Shown: positions 50,923-60,195 of the stretch, piece by piece
Position numbering within the stretch: position 1 is the stretch's first letter
Layout of the letters: each line of letters starts with the position of its first letter
Source of the DNA: Chitinophaga filiformis
GTDB taxonomy: Bacteria; Bacteroidota; Bacteroidia; Chitinophagales; Chitinophagaceae
Assembly: GCF_021646545.1 (NCBI RefSeq)
Contig: NZ_JAKIRP010000017.1
Coordinates: 122,889-186,888 of the forward strand
Direction: 5' to 3'
DNA: 64,000 nt
Position numbers and translations under genes: made by a program
The notes under the pieces: model-generated
Databases searched by the model: none
What the model saw: only the letters and a program-made list of their open reading frames with translations
Told to the model about the DNA's origin: nothing

Positions 50923-53900
50923 TTGCTGGATATCAAAGAAATAAGGTTTTTTTTCATCCGCCACGGATATCTCCTGATCATTGCTGCCTGGTTGTTTACC
51001 TTTTCATTCCTTTTCAGCAATTACTGGTCATACTATTCCTCCCCACAAGGTGTAAAACGCAGCCTGGAAAAAAGCCTGTGGCAGCGTGAACTGGCTTTTG
51101 AAGAACTGACAACCGATACCACCCTGATTGGTCACCTCTTCTCCCGCGATCAGACGGAAGAGGAAGCAAAACTGCTGGCCAGCAAGGACTTCTACGTCTT
51201 TGCCTACGACAGCAGTACTGCCAGCCGCTGGCTGGTATACTGGAGCACTAACCTTGTGCTGCCGGAAGAATGGCAGGCGCCGCTTACGCCAGGCATCCGC
51301 TTCCTGAAACTGAAGAACGGGTACTATGAAGTGATCTGTAAAAAGTTGCCCTCCAAACAACCCGGCCATGAACGGTACATCCTCGGGGCCATCCCCGTGA
51401 TGATGGAGTACAGCCTTAGCAACAGTTACCTGGTAGACCATTTTTACGATAAACCTGCCCTGGGGATGGAATACACCATCCATCTCAAACCACCCGGCAT
51501 ACCCGTGCTGAACGGTCAGGACCTTATCCTCTTCTACCTGTACTACGATCGTACCCTAGATGCCGGGCCGCCTAATCTGCTCAGTGTCATTCTGAGGGTG
51601 CTCGGATGTATCTGTGTCCTGATCTTCATCAACCTGTTTGCCACTATGCTGGCCCGGCAGAAGAATCCCATGTATGGCTTTTTCTTCCTGTTTGCCGTCA
51701 TCATATTCTGCCGGACGCTGAGTTATTTCTATCCTTTTCCTTTTAACCTCCGTGCGCTCAATATCTTTACACCACTCATTTACGCGAAGGATGAAGTGTT
51801 CCGCTCCCTGGGCGACCTCCTGCTGAACGTGCTGCTCGGATTCTGGCTCCTGCTTTTCTTCCGCGAGCACGTAAAGACTATCAAACCGCCCATTGTGAAG
51901 AATCGCTGGCAGCAACGCCTGGTGATCATCCTTGCCAGCTTCATCATGTATGTGGTAGGAGAGTTTCTGTCTGAACTGATCCGAAGCCTGGTGATCGACT
52001 CCAGGATCTCTTTTGATGTGGCCAATCCTTTCAGCCTGAATGAATACAGTATCATCGGTTTTGTGATCCTGGGTTTCATCTCGTTCAGCTTCCTGTTCTT
52101 CTCGCAGATCATCAACTACCTGCTGAATGAACTGACCAATTTCCGGCACCGTACCAAATACATCTTCCTGGCTGCCGTGGGTATGATATGGCTGACATTC
52201 CGCCTCCAGGACCCGGAGATATACTACTCTGTGGCTATGGTGATCTGGCTTATCATCTATGTGGTGCTGCTGGATGTATTGTCTTACCGTTTTGAGAACA
52301 GTCTGGCCACCGTTCCTTTCCTCTTCTGGCTGTTCCTGCTCACTATCACTACCTCGGCTGTACTGGTGTATTACAACGACCAGAAGGAGTTGAGCCTGAG
52401 GGAACGTATGGCGGTGGAATTGTCCAAACAGAAAGATCCCTACGTGGAGATGCTGCTGACCGACGTAACGCGGCAAATGGAAGAAGATGAACTGTTACAG
52501 CTGTTCTTCCAGCAAAGTACCAGTAGCACCGGCCGGAGCATGCCCAGGTCCACACTGGAAAACGAACTGAAACAAAAATATTTCAAAGGCTACCTGGGGC
52601 GCTTCAACGTTACCTTCTATGCCTTCAACGAATACTTTGAACCTATCTACGGCGGAGATACCTCCACATTCCCTGCACTGAGCCGGCGTATGCTGATGGG
52701 CTCCGAGTTGATAGGCAACGAGCTGTATTACAACGAACGGAGCTTCAATGACTATAGCTATATCGGCCGCAAAGATTTCTATAACAACGGTATCCCTTCC
52801 GGTTACCTGATATACGAACTAACACCGGCAGTGGTCAATACGCAGCGCCTGTATCCGGAACTGCTGGTGGATGGAGAGATCTATGACCCGGAGAAGGAAT
52901 CGTCTGCAGCCTATTCCTATGCCATCTATGACCAGGGACAACTGGTGAGCAATAACAACGACTTTGCATTCCCCGTAAAATTATACGGCTCAGATATCCC
53001 GAAAGAAGACATCACGGTACAATCCGAAAAAGGCTATTCCAGGCTTATCTACAAGGCTTCAAAAGACAAGGTCGTGATAGTGGTGAAAGAGAACAGGGGC
53101 TTTGTGGAATTCATCACCCTCTTTGCTTACATGTTCTGCCTCTTTTTACTCATCATTGCGATCTACAGGGTACTCGACCTGCTGGTGAAGGCGAGGATGC
53201 GTATTGGTAACCTCAAGGCGCTGGTCAACATCAGCATCCGTAAAAAGGTACATGGCACGATCATTTTCATCGTAGTATTCGCCTTTATCATATTGGGTCT
53301 GACCACTATCCTGTTCTTTATAGACCGCTCAGAAAGAGAGAATAAAGAAAGACTGAGCCGCACGATCAACGAGGTATCCCACGATGTGGAAAAGGTCTTT
53401 GCAGATCAGCGTATGTTTGATGACCTGGAAGACCTGTATGATCCTATTTTCCAGGCCAGCCTGACATCTGCCATGGGCGAGATCGCAGACGAGCGTGCGC
53501 TGGATATCAACGTTTACGACAGGGATGGCAACCTGCAGGTCACCACACAACCCCTGATCACAGAAAAAGGTCTCTTATCGAAGAAGATCAATCCTAATGC
53601 TTTCATACAGTTGTATCGGGAGCCCAAGATCCAGTGGATCCAGAAGGAAAAGATCGGGTCCATGCAATATCTTTCAGGATATGCACCACTACGTAGTAAC
53701 GGCGAGATCTTTGCCTATCTGAATGTACCTTATTTTGCCACCCAGACAGAGTTGAACCAACAGATCTCCAACTTCCTGGTAGCGCTCATCAACTTTAATG
53801 CTTTCATATTCCTGATAGCCGGTTTACTGGCTCTGCTGATCACTAACTCCATCACCAAGTCGTTCTCGCTGGTAACGGAAAAACTGCGCCATGTAAGCCT

Positions 53901-54696
53901 GGGACAACAGAATGATGAGATAGAGTGGGAGAAAGACGATGAAATAGGTGCGCTGGTAAAAGAATACAACAAAATGGTACGCAAGCTGGAAGTGAGTGCC
54001 GCCAGGTTGGCAAAGAGTGAGAGAGAAGGCGCCTGGAGGGAAATGGCTCGTCAGGTAGCACATGAAATTAAGAACCCGCTCACGCCTATGAAGCTGAGTA
54101 TCCAATACCTGCAACGTGCCATCGACAATGATGCGCCCAATGTAAAGCAGCTGTCTCATAACGTAGCGCATACACTGGTAGAGCAGATAGAGCACCTGGC
54201 TAATATCGCCTCCGATTTCTCCGCCTTTTCACGCATCGATGAGGCCAACAGCGAGGTATTACTGCTGAATGAAGTCCTGCATTCGCTGAAGGACCTGTAC
54301 CAGAGCCACGAGAACTGTAATATCCATTTCACGCCACCCGGACGTGCCTATTATATTTTCGCCGATAAAACGCAGATGAACCGCCTGTTCACCAACCTGC
54401 TGCAGAACGCAGTACAGGCGTTACCGGAAGGCAGGGTAGGGCATGTCACCATCGCCATGGAACAGGCAGAAGACGGTTGGGTAGTGGTGAGCGTGGAAGA
54501 CAATGGGGAAGGCATTCCACCAGAGATCCAACCCAAGATCTTTGTACCTAATTTCACCACCAAAAACTCCGGTACCGGCCTCGGATTGGCCATGTGTAAA
54601 AACATTGTAGAGCAGGCGAGGGGAGAGATCTGGTTTGAAACGCAATTGACGGTGGGTACAACCTTCTATGTACGGTTACCTTTGGAAAAGGTTTGA
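50923..54696 (+). CDS. Large membrane sensor histidine kinase, NtrY-like
   Basis: The 1257-residue protein starts at TTG 50923, since no in-frame ATG lies near. The first 480 residues hold about nine membrane segments with a large outside loop after the first. A long extracytoplasmic region (about 495-720), another membrane segment near 730-748, a second sensor loop (about 800-940) and a segment near 950 lead to a HAMP domain (about 970-1022), HisKA with His1047 in VAHEIKNPLTPMKLS, and an ATPase domain (Asn1158 box, then DNGEGIP and GTGLGLAMCKN). It lacks a receiver and no response regulator gene is adjacent. The stop codon lies in the first base of an 88-base repeat array. Confidence 0.88.
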   Translation: MLDIKEIRFFFIRHGYLLIIAAWLFTFSFLFSNYWSYYSSPQGVKRSLEKSLWQRELAFEELTTDTTLIGHLFSRDQTEEEAKLLASKDFYVFAYDSSTASRWLVYWSTNLVLPEEWQAPLTPGIRFLKLKNGYYEVICKKLPSKQPGHERYILGAIPVMMEYSLSNSYLVDHFYDKPALGMEYTIHLKPPGIPVLNGQDLILFYLYYDRTLDAGPPNLLSVILRVLGCICVLIFINLFATMLARQKNPMYGFFFLFAVIIFCRTLSYFYPFPFNLRALNIFTPLIYAKDEVFRSLGDLLLNVLLGFWLLLFFREHVKTIKPPIVKNRWQQRLVIILASFIMYVVGEFLSELIRSLVIDSRISFDVANPFSLNEYSIIGFVILGFISFSFLFFSQIINYLLNELTNFRHRTKYIFLAAVGMIWLTFRLQDPEIYYSVAMVIWLIIYVVLLDVLSYRFENSLATVPFLFWLFLLTITTSAVLVYYNDQKELSLRERMAVELSKQKDPYVEMLLTDVTRQMEEDELLQLFFQQSTSSTGRSMPRSTLENELKQKYFKGYLGRFNVTFYAFNEYFEPIYGGDTSTFPALSRRMLMGSELIGNELYYNERSFNDYSYIGRKDFYNNGIPSGYLIYELTPAVVNTQRLYPELLVDGEIYDPEKESSAAYSYAIYDQGQLVSNNNDFAFPVKLYGSDIPKEDITVQSEKGYSRLIYKASKDKVVIVVKENRGFVEFITLFAYMFCLFLLIIAIYRVLDLLVKARMRIGNLKALVNISIRKKVHGTIIFIVVFAFIILGLTTILFFIDRSERENKERLSRTINEVSHDVEKVFADQRMFDDLEDLYDPIFQASLTSAMGEIADERALDINVYDRDGNLQVTTQPLITEKGLLSKKINPNAFIQLYREPKIQWIQKEKIGSMQYLSGYAPLRSNGEIFAYLNVPYFATQTELNQQISNFLVALINFNAFIFLIAGLLALLITNSITKSFSLVTEKLRHVSLGQQNDEIEWEKDDEIGALVKEYNKMVRKLEVSAARLAKSEREGAWREMARQVAHEIKNPLTPMKLSIQYLQRAIDNDAPNVKQLSHNVAHTLVEQIEHLANIASDFSAFSRIDEANSEVLLLNEVLHSLKDLYQSHENCNIHFTPPGRAYYIFADKTQMNRLFTNLLQNAVQALPEGRVGHVTIAMEQAEDGWVVVSVEDNGEGIPPEIQPKIFVPNFTTKNSGTGLGLAMCKNIVEQARGEIWFETQLTVGTTFYVRLPLEKV

Positions 54697-55044
54697 TCCC
54701 GCATACGTTCCCGGGGTTTCACCCCGGGCTACAAACACACGACCCCTAACGGGGTCGATCGACTGGGATGGAACATGTCATTTGATCTGCCTACGTTCCC
54801 GGGGTTTCACCCCGGGCTACAAACACACGACCCCTAACGGGGTCGATCGTCTTGGATGGAACACGTCATTTGATCTGCCTACGTTCCCGGGGTTTCACCC
54901 CGGGCTACAAATATACGACCCCTAACGGGGTCGATCGACTGGGATGGAACATGTCATTTGATCTGCCTACGTTCCGGGGTTTCACCCGGGCTACAAACAC
55001 ACGACCCCTAACGGGGTCGATCGACTGGGATGGAACACGTCGTC
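54694..55044. repeat. Four tandem 88-base repeats with two hairpins each
   Basis: The units start at 54694, 54782, 54870 and 54958 (judged by the CGTTCCC landmark at 54706, 54794, 54882 and 54970, exactly 88 bases apart). Each contains hairpin B (CCCGGGGTTTCACCCCGGG), the link GCTACAAACACAC, hairpin A (GACCCCTAACGGGGTC) and a CGATCG-containing spacer. Copies differ by few bases; the fourth lacks two. The first begins at the TGA stop of the histidine kinase gene. Non-coding. Confidence 0.92.
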
Positions 55045-55070
55045 TGATCCGCATATATCAATCGTTTGGG

Positions 55071-55121
55071 TCAGCTCCGTTAGGAGCCGCAATGTTTGTA
55101 GCGCGGGGTTTCAACCCCGGG
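55071..55121. repeat. Inverted single copy of the two-hairpin element
   Basis: Hairpin GCTCC-GTTA-GGAGC is followed by TGTTTGTAGC and then GCGGGGTTTCAACCCCG. This is the 88-base unit's core read on the other strand, and is nearly the same as the element at 43217-43263. Confidence 0.8.
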
Positions 55122-55125
55122 GACG

Positions 55126-55223
55126 AACGATAACCCGGGGAACGATAACCGGGAACCATAATCCGGGAACGATAACCGGGAACGATAACCGGACAAACGA
55201 TAACCGGACAAACGATAACCCGG
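55126..55223. repeat. Seven short tandem repeats of 13-15 bases
   Basis: The unit is AACGATAACCGGG with small changes and spacers (for example AACCATAATCCGGG, ACAAACGATAACCGG). The array follows the inverted two-hairpin element directly, as a different degenerate array does at 43.3 kb. Confidence 0.88.
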
Positions 55224-55249
55224 GAACATCCATAAATCCCCCGATTTTT

Positions 55250-55287
55250 GTAAAAAAAAATACCGTCTCGCTTACACGAGACGGTAT
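55250..55287 (-). terminator. Terminator of the yceD-rpmF-plsX operon
   Basis: A perfect 11-base stem (ATACCGTCTCG / CGAGACGGTAT) with a 6-base loop is followed on the minus strand by nine T. Confidence 0.9.
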
Positions 55288-55317
55288 CAATACCTTTCAT
55301 TTTCAATAGGACGTAAA

Positions 55318-56259
55318 TTATTTCACAAAGCTCTCCCGGACTTTATCCAGCAGTTTTGTTTCGATCATCTGTTGAGCCAGCGCGATCATGTTTTTAAAGG
55401 CCAGGCCTTTGGAAATACCATGACCGATGATCACCGGTTGTGAAACTCCCAGTACAGGAGTACCACCATAACTTTCGAAGTCGAATTTGTTCATGTAATC
55501 ATCATTGATCTTGCGTCTTACCGCAATTTCATGGAATGATTCAGCCATTTTCAACACGACGTTACCGGTGAATCCTTCGCACACTATCACATCTGCCTTG
55601 TCAGTCAAAACATCCCTTCCTTCCACGTTGCCGATGAAATTCAGCAATGGATTTTCTTTGAGCAGGGGATAAGTTGCCTGCGCCAGGAGGTTGCCCTTAC
55701 CTTCTTCCTCACCAATATTCAGCAGTCCTACTTTAGGATTGTTGATCTTCAGTATGTGTTTGGAATAAAGTGAGCCGAGGATGGCAAATTGCAGCAGGTT
55801 TTCAGGTTTGCAGTCCGCGTTGATACCAACATCCAGTAAAAGCCCGAAAGATCCGTTTTCCCTTGGAACGGGAGTGGATATAGTGGGCCTTTGTATACCA
55901 TCTATTGCTTTGATGGAGTAGAATGTACCCACCATCATAGCACCGGTGTTACCGGCACTGATAAATGCATCGATTTTGCCATTCTGTAATAAATGGAAGC
56001 CAATGCCAATAGAGGACTGAGGTTTTTCCTTCAGTGCCTTGGTAGGATGTTCATTCATCCCGATTACCTGGGATGAATGAACAACTGAATATTTTGATTG
56101 GTCTAACTGCGCATCTGACAACAAAGGCTTGAGACATGCTTCATCACCAATCAGCACCAGGTGCGCGTCCTTAGCAACAGTGTCTAAATATAATTTTACT
56201 CCTTTTACTGCTTCCTGGGGAGCGAAGTCGCCACCCATCATATCAAGCCCGATTCTCAT
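55318..56259 (-). CDS. plsX: Phosphate acyltransferase PlsX
   Basis: The 313-residue protein has the PlsX hallmarks: the start IGLDMMGGDFAP, SAGNTGAMM, IGNVEGRD and VCEGFTGNVVLK. It makes acyl-phosphate from acyl-ACP as the first step of phospholipid synthesis with PlsY. It follows rpmF on the same strand by 44 bases in the classic yceD-rpmF-plsX order. It is peripheral to the membrane. A strong terminator follows. Confidence 0.96.
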   Translation of the reverse strand: MRIGLDMMGGDFAPQEAVKGVKLYLDTVAKDAHLVLIGDEACLKPLLSDAQLDQSKYSVVHSSQVIGMNEHPTKALKEKPQSSIGIGFHLLQNGKIDAFISAGNTGAMMVGTFYSIKAIDGIQRPTISTPVPRENGSFGLLLDVGINADCKPENLLQFAILGSLYSKHILKINNPKVGLLNIGEEEGKGNLLAQATYPLLKENPLLNFIGNVEGRDVLTDKADVIVCEGFTGNVVLKMAESFHEIAVRRKINDDYMNKFDFESYGGTPVLGVSQPVIIGHGISKGLAFKNMIALAQQMIETKLLDKVRESFVK

Positions 56260-56303
56260 GAACGTTTAGGTTTGTCTGTTTGGTCGGGGTAAAAATAGTA
56301 AAA

Positions 56304-56498
56304 TTATTTAGTGCTGCTTTGTTTTTCCAATACTACTTTACCTCTGTAGTACAGTTTGTTCTCTACCCAGTGAGCACGATGTCTCAGGTGCACTTCACCA
56401 GTTGCGCTATCTGTGCTTAAAGTATCCGCAAAGGCCTTGTAATGCGTCCTTCTCTTAGCTGATCTTTGCTGAGAATGTCTGCGTTTCGGATTTGGCAT
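56304..56498 (-). CDS. rpmF: 50S ribosomal protein L32
   Basis: The 64-residue basic protein starts MPNPKRRHSQQRSAKRRTH, typical of L32, and has the HLRHRAHWVENKLYYRGKVV part. It lacks the four zinc-binding cysteines found in some L32 forms, as is usual here. It sits between yceD and plsX. Confidence 0.96.
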   Translation of the reverse strand: MPNPKRRHSQQRSAKRRTHYKAFADTLSTDSATGEVHLRHRAHWVENKLYYRGKVVLEKQSSTK

Positions 56499-56576
56499 CG
56501 TATTTAAGTTTTAATTGTCCGTGTTTAGTGTTTAATAAGTTAAATCAGTCTCCGCCTTTGAAGGTATACCGGCTAC

Positions 56577-57113
56577 TCAGTTCTCACGAAATTTATCCAG
56601 GTCTTTCCAGATCGGATTATCTTTCTCACCCGCCTGCCGGTTCATCTGGTCAAGCATGTCCAGTACCTTCGGATCACAACCGCTCTTGCCCGTACTATCA
56701 TCAGGATGAATACGTTGCATCGGAATACTGAGATTGATGAACTCGTATATCCATTCCGCAACATTCAGATGAGATTCCGTTTTGGAGATGTAAGATACCT
56801 CCGGGTCCTCATCATCATTCAATTCGTCCGGATTATCCACCATCTTCACAACCTGGTCAAAATCATCCCAAAGCTGTAACTCAAATGGTTGTCCGCAACG
56901 GTCGCAGTTGACTGTCACCTTTCCGCCAATCTCGAATTTTAACAGGAAAAAATTACTCTTCTTGTCTAACAGCAACTTAACAGTCGCGTTACAATTACTG
57001 AAATCCTGCGGGCCGTAGTTTTCAAAGAAACTATCCGTAATTTGGTACTCAAATGTATGCTCTCCGGGCTTCAGTCCCACAAAGGCAATATCAAATTGAC
57101 GGAGTGCTTTCAT
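56577..57113 (-). CDS. yceD: YceD/DUF177 protein
   Basis: The 178-residue protein starts at ATG 57113; the TTG at 57143 lies within the promoter and is excluded. It has FEIGGKVTVNCDRCGQPFEL, the conserved cysteine pair of DUF177, and acidic stretches. YceD is linked to large-subunit rRNA processing and is nearly always the neighbour of rpmF. It is the first gene of the three-gene unit. Confidence 0.9.
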   Translation of the reverse strand: MKALRQFDIAFVGLKPGEHTFEYQITDSFFENYGPQDFSNCNATVKLLLDKKSNFFLLKFEIGGKVTVNCDRCGQPFELQLWDDFDQVVKMVDNPDELNDDEDPEVSYISKTESHLNVAEWIYEFINLSIPMQRIHPDDSTGKSGCDPKVLDMLDQMNRQAGEKDNPIWKDLDKFREN

Positions 57114-57140
57114 AATAAAATCCTCACTTTTAGAGGGATG

Positions 57141-57170
57141 CAAAGGTAACCAAATATTTCCAATTGCAAA
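57141..57170 (-). promoter_or_regulatory. Promoter of the yceD-rpmF-plsX operon
   Basis: On the minus strand TTTG at the -33 place is followed after 18 bases by TACCTTTG, an exact TAnnTTTG, 27 bases before the ATG at 57113. Confidence 0.65.
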
Positions 57171-57231
57171 AATTTCCTAATTTTGTTGATTCCCAACATA
57201 ATATTTATATATTGTATTACTGTATAAAATT

Positions 57232-59292
57232 ATGTTTAGGAGCGCCAACTCCCAACCAGGACTAAACAGAATGGCAAAAACCCGGATCAAAGGTACGAGA
57301 AAACATCCCACTGGCCGTAGTTTATCTGCGGACAGCCTTGCTATATTTTCACTTCCCATCAGCGTATTCCTCCAGAACAGTAACGCCGGCGTGCTGGTTA
57401 CCAATGCCCTGCACCGGGTCATCTGGATCAACCGGGTCTTTGAAGAAAATGCCGCAGCCGATGCCTCCCACATTGCCGGAATGTCCTTTTCTGCTGTTAT
57501 TAAATACTTTAGCCGCCTCGTCCAGCGTCCCGAGGCCTTTGAGGAGAAAATGAAGGAACTCCGCCAGAAAAAGAAACCCTATTTCGGCTGGGAACTGATC
57601 CTCAAAGACGGACGTATATATGAGGTAAGCTATAATCCCCTGATAGAGAAACGCCGCTTTATTGGCAGTATCTGGCAGATAGTGGACGTTTCCAGGCATA
57701 AAATGCCCCGCTCTGAAATGGACCTGGCCCGCCGCCAGGCGGAAGAGGCCCGGGGCGCCCAGAAAGAGTTCCTGGCCAGCATGAGCCATGAGATCAGGAC
57801 TCCCCTGAACGTTATCGTAGGAATGACCCATCTCCTGGAAGAAACCAACCTCGATGCCAAACAGCGGGATTATATCAACATCCTGAAGCACTCATCGGGT
57901 ATCCTGATGGGACTTATTTCCGACATTCTCGACCTCTCTAAAATAGAAGCCGGAGAGCTGCAGGTCAACCAGCGTGAATTTAACCTCACCGAACTGGTCC
58001 AATCCCTGCGGCACACCTTCGAACTCAAAATTGGCCAGCGCCCCGTCAGGATCTCTGCCAATATCGATCCCCAGCTGCAGAACAGACTGGTAGGCGATGA
58101 CATGCTGCTGAACCAAATACTTATGAACTTGTTAGGTAATGCAGAGAAATTCACCAGGGAAGGTGAAATCGCCATTAACGTTAAGCTCGAATCCTGGCAG
58201 GAAGATAAACGCTGGGTACGCTTCCAGGTCTGCGACACCGGTATCGGTATCCAGAAAGATAAACTGGAGCTCATTTTCCAGAACTATAAACAGGCGGAAC
58301 AGGAGATCAGGGAAATATACGGTGGCACAGGATTGGGGTTAGCCATATCCAAACAGTTAGTGGAACTACAGGGCGGAAGCATCTTCGTGGAAGAATCTCA
58401 CGGCTACAGCACCTGTTTTTCATTTAATCTGCCCTTTATTGATACCCGTAAACCCTCAGTAACAAATATAAGGTCCGGAAATATGAGCAGGCAACCCAAT
58501 TTCTCTGCAGCCAAGGTATTGGTCATTGAGGACAATCCTATGAACCTCAGGTATATCATTAGTTTGCTGGAGAAATACAATATACAGCACCAACTGGCCA
58601 CAAATGGGCCCGATGCACTGTATTTTCTGGATTCCAGACTTTATGACCTTATTTTGCTCGATATTCGTATTCCAGGGCTGAACGGTCTGGAACTTGCCGA
58701 AAAGATCAGGCAGGACGAAGCTAAGCCAAACGTCGCCACACCGCTCGTGGCAACTACTGCCCTCGCCATGGAGAGCACTTTTACCCAGGCAAGACAGGCA
58801 GGTATTACTGATATCTTAACGAAACCTTATACGCCAGACCAATTATTGCAGGTATTGAACAAATACCTGAATGATGATGAAACAGAATTAATAATGGAGG
58901 ATTCTACAAACTTTTCCGGATTTGAATTCCATAATGAACTGGATGTAAAGTATCTGAATGCTTTATACGAGAACAATATCTCCTATGCCGCAGATCTCTT
59001 TGAGATCTTCCTGAAAACCATCCGGGAAGAAGTTGTGAAACTCAGAAAACTGGTGGAAAATCGCGACTGGGAACAGCTCAAGTTTCAGGTACATAAGCTG
59101 AAACCTAATTTTGCCATGGTGGGCCTTACCTGGATCACCCATAAAATGCAAACACTGGAAAATACGCTCAACAGTAACGCACACACCCCTCCCGAAGAAG
59201 TAGATGAAGTCTTCGCAGGCATCTCACGCGACCTGGATAAATTCTATCCGATCATCGAACAGGAGTATGAAAGAATGAAAGAACTGCTGTGA
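57232..59292 (+). CDS. Hybrid histidine kinase: PAS, HisKA, HATPase, receiver, HPt
   Basis: The 686-residue cytoplasmic protein has a PAS domain (about 45-150), a short coiled coil, HisKA with His186 in MSHEIRTPLNVIVG, HATPase (NLLGNAEKF, DTGIGI, GTGLGLAISK), a receiver domain with Asp477 in LILLDIRIPGLNG, and a C-terminal HPt domain with His621 in FQVHKLKPNF. So phosphate can pass His186 - Asp477 - His621 and on to a separate regulator that is not in this window. No membrane segment is seen. It is divergent from yceD. Confidence 0.92.
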   Translation: MFRSANSQPGLNRMAKTRIKGTRKHPTGRSLSADSLAIFSLPISVFLQNSNAGVLVTNALHRVIWINRVFEENAAADASHIAGMSFSAVIKYFSRLVQRPEAFEEKMKELRQKKKPYFGWELILKDGRIYEVSYNPLIEKRRFIGSIWQIVDVSRHKMPRSEMDLARRQAEEARGAQKEFLASMSHEIRTPLNVIVGMTHLLEETNLDAKQRDYINILKHSSGILMGLISDILDLSKIEAGELQVNQREFNLTELVQSLRHTFELKIGQRPVRISANIDPQLQNRLVGDDMLLNQILMNLLGNAEKFTREGEIAINVKLESWQEDKRWVRFQVCDTGIGIQKDKLELIFQNYKQAEQEIREIYGGTGLGLAISKQLVELQGGSIFVEESHGYSTCFSFNLPFIDTRKPSVTNIRSGNMSRQPNFSAAKVLVIEDNPMNLRYIISLLEKYNIQHQLATNGPDALYFLDSRLYDLILLDIRIPGLNGLELAEKIRQDEAKPNVATPLVATTALAMESTFTQARQAGITDILTKPYTPDQLLQVLNKYLNDDETELIMEDSTNFSGFEFHNELDVKYLNALYENNISYAADLFEIFLKTIREEVVKLRKLVENRDWEQLKFQVHKLKPNFAMVGLTWITHKMQTLENTLNSNAHTPPEEVDEVFAGISRDLDKFYPIIEQEYERMKELL

Positions 59293-59299
59293 GCAGATA

Positions 59300-60178
59300 T
59301 CAGAATGTATCCAGCACTTCCTTTACACTATTGTAATAGCTGCCGCCAAACAATAGCAGATGTACCATCAGCGGGTACAGCTGGCATATGCTGATACGTT
59401 GCTGCCACTCATGCGCCAGCGGGAACATACTTTGATAGGTATAATAAAAACGGGTGTCGAATCCACCGAAAAGTCTTGCCATGGCCAGGTCCATTTCACG
59501 GTTGCCATAATATACCGCCGGGTCATACACACGCGCCCTGCCATCCGGTCCTACCATAAAATTGCCCGACCACAAGTCCCCATGCAACAATGCCGGCGGC
59601 TCATCCGGAAATATCTGCGGTAACTGCCGCCATAAACCCTCCATCTGCGTTACCATCTGCTTGTCAATAACCTGACGGTCGTACGCCACCCTGGTCAGCG
59701 GCTGTAAACGGTTGAACGCATAAAAAACTGACCAGTTGGTATAAGGTGTATTATATTGTTTGATCGTGCCGATATAATTGGCCTGCGGTAATCCGAAATG
59801 TGCCTGCGTATGCCGGTGCATACGGGACAGTCCCGCTGCAAAATTCTCCCAGAAATCAGGATTCGCGCCGCCCTTCTCTATAAATTCAGTGACCAGGAAA
59901 ACTTTCCCACCCGAACGGCCTGTGGCCAGCGGACGCGGAACGGCCAGTGTATTAGTGGCATAAATCGCTTCCAATCCCATAAACTCCCTCTCAAACATAT
60001 CAGGATAGCTGCGCGCATCGTTCATTTTCAGGAACAGCAACCCACTATCTGTATTCAGCTTAAAAGTTTCATTTATATCTCCACCGGGTAGTTTTTCTGC
60101 GTAATTAATATGTATTTTCATTCCCGACTGACAGGAAAGTGCAGATGTCAGCTCACCCATTAATATTTCATCGGTCAT
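59300..60178 (-). CDS. Fructosamine-3-kinase-like protein
   Basis: The 292-residue protein follows the fructosamine kinase family: GGDINETFKL for the ATP loop, FLKMNDARSYPDMFEREF, the catalytic HGDLWSGNFMVG and the metal-binding DPAVYYGNREMDLAM. Members phosphorylate ketosamines so that glycated proteins are repaired. It is convergent with the hybrid kinase (7 bases apart) and divergent from the DUF3810 gene by 17 bases, so its promoter overlaps that gene's start region. Confidence 0.9.
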   Translation of the reverse strand: MTDEILMGELTSALSCQSGMKIHINYAEKLPGGDINETFKLNTDSGLLFLKMNDARSYPDMFEREFMGLEAIYATNTLAVPRPLATGRSGGKVFLVTEFIEKGGANPDFWENFAAGLSRMHRHTQAHFGLPQANYIGTIKQYNTPYTNWSVFYAFNRLQPLTRVAYDRQVIDKQMVTQMEGLWRQLPQIFPDEPPALLHGDLWSGNFMVGPDGRARVYDPAVYYGNREMDLAMARLFGGFDTRFYYTYQSMFPLAHEWQQRISICQLYPLMVHLLLFGGSYYNSVKEVLDTF

Positions 60179-60195
60179 TTGTTTAGTAGGTTGAT

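Noticed and set aside
51556..52476. Minus-strand open frame of 306 codons
   Set aside because: It lies opposite the membrane part of the histidine kinase; its His/Gln/Glu-rich product is what an antisense of membrane codons gives.
54668..55133. Open frames over the 88-base repeats
   Set aside because: 88 is not a multiple of three and the frames only reflect the repeat; the peptide is a repeat artefact.
54694..55223. Possible CRISPR array in the regular 88-base repeats
   Set aside because: The whole 88-base unit is repeated with almost no unique spacer, and no cas gene is near.
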